Shown here in pieces: positions 4,293 to 6,952 of a stretch of 6,952 nucleotides of DNA; position 1 is the stretch's first letter, and the number at the start of each line of letters is the position of its first letter. The notes beneath the pieces are model-generated. The model worked only from the letters and a program-made list of their open reading frames with translations. It had not been told where the DNA came from and searched no databases. The translations under genes were made by a program, and so were the position numbers. The DNA is from Flavobacteriales bacterium UBA1112. Lineage in GTDB: Bacteria > Bacteroidota > Bacteroidia > Flavobacteriales_D > Sanyastnellaceae. The stretch covers positions 1 through 6,952 of the forward strand of contig DCBH01000075.1 of assembly GCA_002313415.1 (NCBI GenBank), in the 5' to 3' direction.

Positions 4293-6952
4293 ATGCGCGC
4301 GCGGCAAATTGGCTTTTCCACACACTTGCATCCTTGGTCTCAATTCAAGGGCAGCCTTGTTGTTGCCCTCATGTTGTCTACAATCGCCGCATTGGGGCAA
4401 TCAGAGACCCAACATGTCGAAGATGCAACGGTCAAGTCGTGGTCCCATTGGATGGTTGGTCAAAATGCGAACCTGTCTCAATCACAAGTAGCATTTCAGG
4501 AGCAATCAGCGTCAAGAAGGGAATCGAGATCCTGTGGCGAAAAAGCCTTTGGTCGATGGTCTTGGTGGGCACAGGAACGCAGTGGTCTAACAGCTCTTCC
4601 TCAGCCAGAACTTTGGTGGGAAGCTTCGGCGGCATGGCGACAGTCCATTGCAGCTTCAACCATGCCAGCAACGGAGACCCTCGAATGGACATATTTGGCT
4701 CCACAATCTGTCCCGACACACGGAGGGGCAGGCCGCATCAATAAGATTCAAATCGATCCGCATGACAGCCTACATTGGTATGCATGTGCGCCAGCCGGCG
4801 GTCTGTGGCATTCCTTCGATGAAGGTCTGTCCTGGCAGATATACGGCGTTGATGTTTTGGCACCACTTGGTGTGACCGACGTTTGGATTGATCCTGAAGA
4901 CGCGAATCACCTTTGGCTAGCAACGGGAGATGGCAATGGAGGCGATACTTACAGCATCGGAATTCTGGAAACCACAGATGGAGGCTCATCTTGGGAGCCT
5001 CTCGAATTGTCTTTTGAGATTAGCCAAGGCAGAAAAATTTATGCCATGCGTCATCATCCTGTCACGCAGGAAACGGCATTGGTAGGGACAGATTTGGGCC
5101 TATTTAAAACCACAAACGGTGGGCAAACCTTCGATTTGATCCTTCCCGGCAGGGCAAGGGATGCCATTTGGGTTAACGACAGCACAGCAATCGCAGGCAT
5201 AGAAAATCAAGGGATTTTTCGGACAGAAAATTCAGGCGCCACTTGGGAACCATGCAACTTGCCTGAATCCAACAACAGTGTCGGGCGCATTCAACTGGCA
5301 AGTCAGGCCACAAACAATGCCGCGCAATGTGATACACTCTATGCCGTCGCTGGGCACTATTTCCAACAAAATTTACTTGCCTTTTGGCGAAGTATAGATG
5401 CTGGTTTGACTTGGACTGCTCAGTTGACACCTGAAAACGGCCCAAACATTTTAGGTTACACAATCAACGGAGAGGATGCAGCAGGACAAGCCTTTTGGGA
5501 CCTGTGCATTGCCGTAGACCCCGACAATGCCGAACGAGTGCTAGTGGGTGGAGTCAATGTTTGGGAGACGCTCAACGGAGGAACAACCTGGAACTGTCCA
5601 GCCCATTGGCAAGGTGCTTCTGAATCCAAATACACCCATGCAGATCAACACAGCATCACCATCTTTCAGGACGACCGTGTTGTCCTCGGCAACGATGGAG
5701 GAGTGTTTTTATGGGACGGAGACCAAGTGATGGATCTCTCCCATGGTCTCCACGTAGCCCAAGGCTATGCGCTCGGAATCCATCCTCAAAAAGCGGGTGC
5801 ACTTCTCATTGGCACGCAAGACAACGGAACAACACTTGTTCAACCGGATAGCGAAGCTCGAATTTTAGACGGCGATGGATTTCATGCTTTCTTTGATCCA
5901 GATCAAGAAGGAAGACTCTACGCCTCCGCATACTACGGACTGCTGTACCGAAGCGATGACGGGGGAAGGACGATGACCAACATTGCCAACTACCTTCAAA
6001 CCAACGGCCCCAACGAAGTCGGAGCCTGGCAAACGCCATTCCAACTTCACCCTGCAGTTCCAGGACGAATTGTAGCTGCCAAGAAGTCTGTCCACTTTTC
6101 AGATGATGGGGGTGACCATTGGACTTCTTGGGGTGGAATTGGCAACACGAAGGCGACTGCAATGGCACTTTCCAATCAAGATGCGCAAGCGGCTTTGATT
6201 GCCAAGAACAGCGAACTTTTTTGGCGCGACAGCTCAACAATGAACTTTCACGACGTTCCTGGCATGCCAGGCAGCTACATCGGAGACGTCGCCCTCGATG
6301 CCGAAGATTCTGGCACGTGGTGGATGGCATTCGGAGATTACGTGGAGGGGCGACAAGTATGGAGGACCAACAACTATGGCTCAACTTGGCAAAATGTAAG
6401 TTCAGGGTTGCCCACCCTTCCAATTCACGTGTTGAAACAATTGGCAGATGGCAACTGGGTATGCGGCTCTGACCTCGGGGTACACATTTGGGACGAAGAA
6501 AACATGTCCTGGTCCAATTATGGCCAAGGCTTGCCATTGACACCTGCAGTCGACCTGACTGAGGATTTGATGTTAAATCGCCTTTTGGTATCGACCTATG
6601 GCCGCGGTCTTTGGTCCTGCCCTTTGCCTACAACGCCATCCATGGCAGGAACAATGACAAATGTCACTGCTCCCAAGACCCAATGTATGGGTGTTTTGAC
6701 TGGCCAGCCGCACTTTCAATTTAGCGGGTCAGAATCGTTAGAAGAGGTGCACTACATCATTGAAGCTCATCAAGAAGATTTGCTCGTTCAAGACACGGTG
6801 TGGACCAGTTTTGAAACTCCACTAACACATGGAGACGTAGCCGTCCTTAATGCGTTTCACCTCGACGTGCCCAACCCTGGAGGGTGGGATGTAACGCTCA
6901 AGGCGTGGAATCCCAATGATGGAGAATTGGGCCCCCTTTTTTCCACCACCTT
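4293..6952 (+). CDS. Secreted sortilin/BNR-like Asp-box beta-propeller protein, 3' end missing
   Basis: The frame is open from ATG 4293 to the right edge (886 codons and two bases). This is the only usable start: a TGA lies 33 bases upstream and no other start codon falls between. Residues 1-36 read as a signal peptide (basic start, hydrophobic 25-35, likely cut ALG|Q). A Trp-rich segment (KAFGRWSWWAQER, 84-96) and GGAGRIN (144-150) precede the propeller. Nine Asp-box-like motifs (S/T-x-D/N-x-G-x-x-W/F) start at residues 174, 227, 273, 311, 367, 426, 554, 603 and 692. HADQH (449-453), NDGG (467-470) and STYGRGLW (767-774) are typical of bacterial sortilin N-terminal/BNR proteins. After residue 775 a probable Ig- or PKD-like domain begins and is cut. 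Relatives in Bacteroidota usually end in a type IX sorting domain, expected beyond the window. Sialidase-type catalysis is not supported; a binding or scaffold role outside the cell, or an unknown glycan-related activity, is likelier. Confidence 0.9.
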   Translation, partial: MRARQIGFSTHLHPWSQFKGSLVVALMLSTIAALGQSETQHVEDATVKSWSHWMVGQNANLSQSQVAFQEQSASRRESRSCGEKAFGRWSWWAQERSGLTALPQPELWWEASAAWRQSIAASTMPATETLEWTYLAPQSVPTHGGAGRINKIQIDPHDSLHWYACAPAGGLWHSFDEGLSWQIYGVDVLAPLGVTDVWIDPEDANHLWLATGDGNGGDTYSIGILETTDGGSSWEPLELSFEISQGRKIYAMRHHPVTQETALVGTDLGLFKTTNGGQTFDLILPGRARDAIWVNDSTAIAGIENQGIFRTENSGATWEPCNLPESNNSVGRIQLASQATNNAAQCDTLYAVAGHYFQQNLLAFWRSIDAGLTWTAQLTPENGPNILGYTINGEDAAGQAFWDLCIAVDPDNAERVLVGGVNVWETLNGGTTWNCPAHWQGASESKYTHADQHSITIFQDDRVVLGNDGGVFLWDGDQVMDLSHGLHVAQGYALGIHPQKAGALLIGTQDNGTTLVQPDSEARILDGDGFHAFFDPDQEGRLYASAYYGLLYRSDDGGRTMTNIANYLQTNGPNEVGAWQTPFQLHPAVPGRIVAAKKSVHFSDDGGDHWTSWGGIGNTKATAMALSNQDAQAALIAKNSELFWRDSSTMNFHDVPGMPGSYIGDVALDAEDSGTWWMAFGDYVEGRQVWRTNNYGSTWQNVSSGLPTLPIHVLKQLADGNWVCGSDLGVHIWDEENMSWSNYGQGLPLTPAVDLTEDLMLNRLLVSTYGRGLWSCPLPTTPSMAGTMTNVTAPKTQCMGVLTGQPHFQFSGSESLEEVHYIIEAHQEDLLVQDTVWTSFETPLTHGDVAVLNAFHLDVPNPGGWDVTLKAWNPNDGELGPLFSTT

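Noticed and set aside
4289..4744. Plus-strand frame starting at the ATG at 4289, 151 codons
   Set aside because: It overlaps the true propeller frame beginning at 4293, has no signal peptide or family motif, and stops, whereas the frame at 4293 encodes a signal peptide and continues through the whole propeller.
5806..6543. Open minus-strand frame of 245 codons
   Set aside because: It lies entirely opposite the sortilin-like gene, whose frame carries Asp-box motifs throughout this span. The minus translation is rich in Arg, Cys, Ser and Trp with no recognisable domain, typical of an antisense shadow.
1..6952. CRISPR array, insertion sequence, prophage, toxin-antitoxin or defence locus
   Set aside because: No regularly spaced repeats, transposase or integrase motifs, terminal inverted repeats or typical toxin-antitoxin pairs were seen; the sequence is accounted for by four ordinary genes and three short gaps.

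Overview
The window reads as a chromosomal piece of a Bacteroidota genome, most likely a marine or aquatic member of the Flavobacteriales. Four things point there. The YebC protein starts with the Bacteroidota-type MGRAFEFRK...KMKRW sequence. Two secreted proteins carry the GCT-(D/Y)-x-x-ACNYxPxA cysteine module common in secreted proteins of this order. The right-hand gene is a sortilin/BNR propeller of the kind usually exported by type IX secretion. No start codon has a convincing Shine-Dalgarno sequence. The family cannot be fixed from the sequence alone.

Layout: (1) 1410 to 1, minus strand, runs off the left edge: a secreted trypsin-fold serine protease resembling lysyl endopeptidase, with signal peptide, propeptide and a complete H/D/S triad; it is cut inside a C-terminal GCTDPSACNYSPEA module. 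(2) 1411-1577: a divergent intergenic region with a weak candidate promoter for the rightward gene. (3) 1578-3383, plus: a 601-residue secreted CRTAC1-type protein with seven FG-GAP/VCBS-like calcium-loop repeats, an ASPIC/UnbV domain, the GCT..ACNY cysteine module and a terminal dockerin-like EF-hand. (4) 3454-4185, plus: a full-length YebC/TACO1-family protein behind a good Bacteroidota-type promoter. (5) 4186-4292: a short gap with a 7-bp hairpin and a set of overlapping inverted repeats. (6) 4293 to the right edge, plus: at least 886 residues of a secreted Asp-box (BNR/sortilin-like) beta-propeller protein, 3' end missing.

Three of the four genes encode exported proteins and the fourth is a housekeeping cytoplasmic factor. 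Nothing shows a single pathway: the secreted genes look like independent members of the large extracellular repertoire of such bacteria, and yebC appears to be separately transcribed. The divergent pair shares a C-terminal cysteine module, which suggests a common way of processing or holding the proteins outside the cell. I found no RNA gene, CRISPR array, insertion sequence or defence locus, and nothing I would call a new system. The most interesting points are the shared C-terminal module, the EF-hand tail in place of a recognisable type IX sorting domain, and the competing inverted repeats just before the propeller gene.
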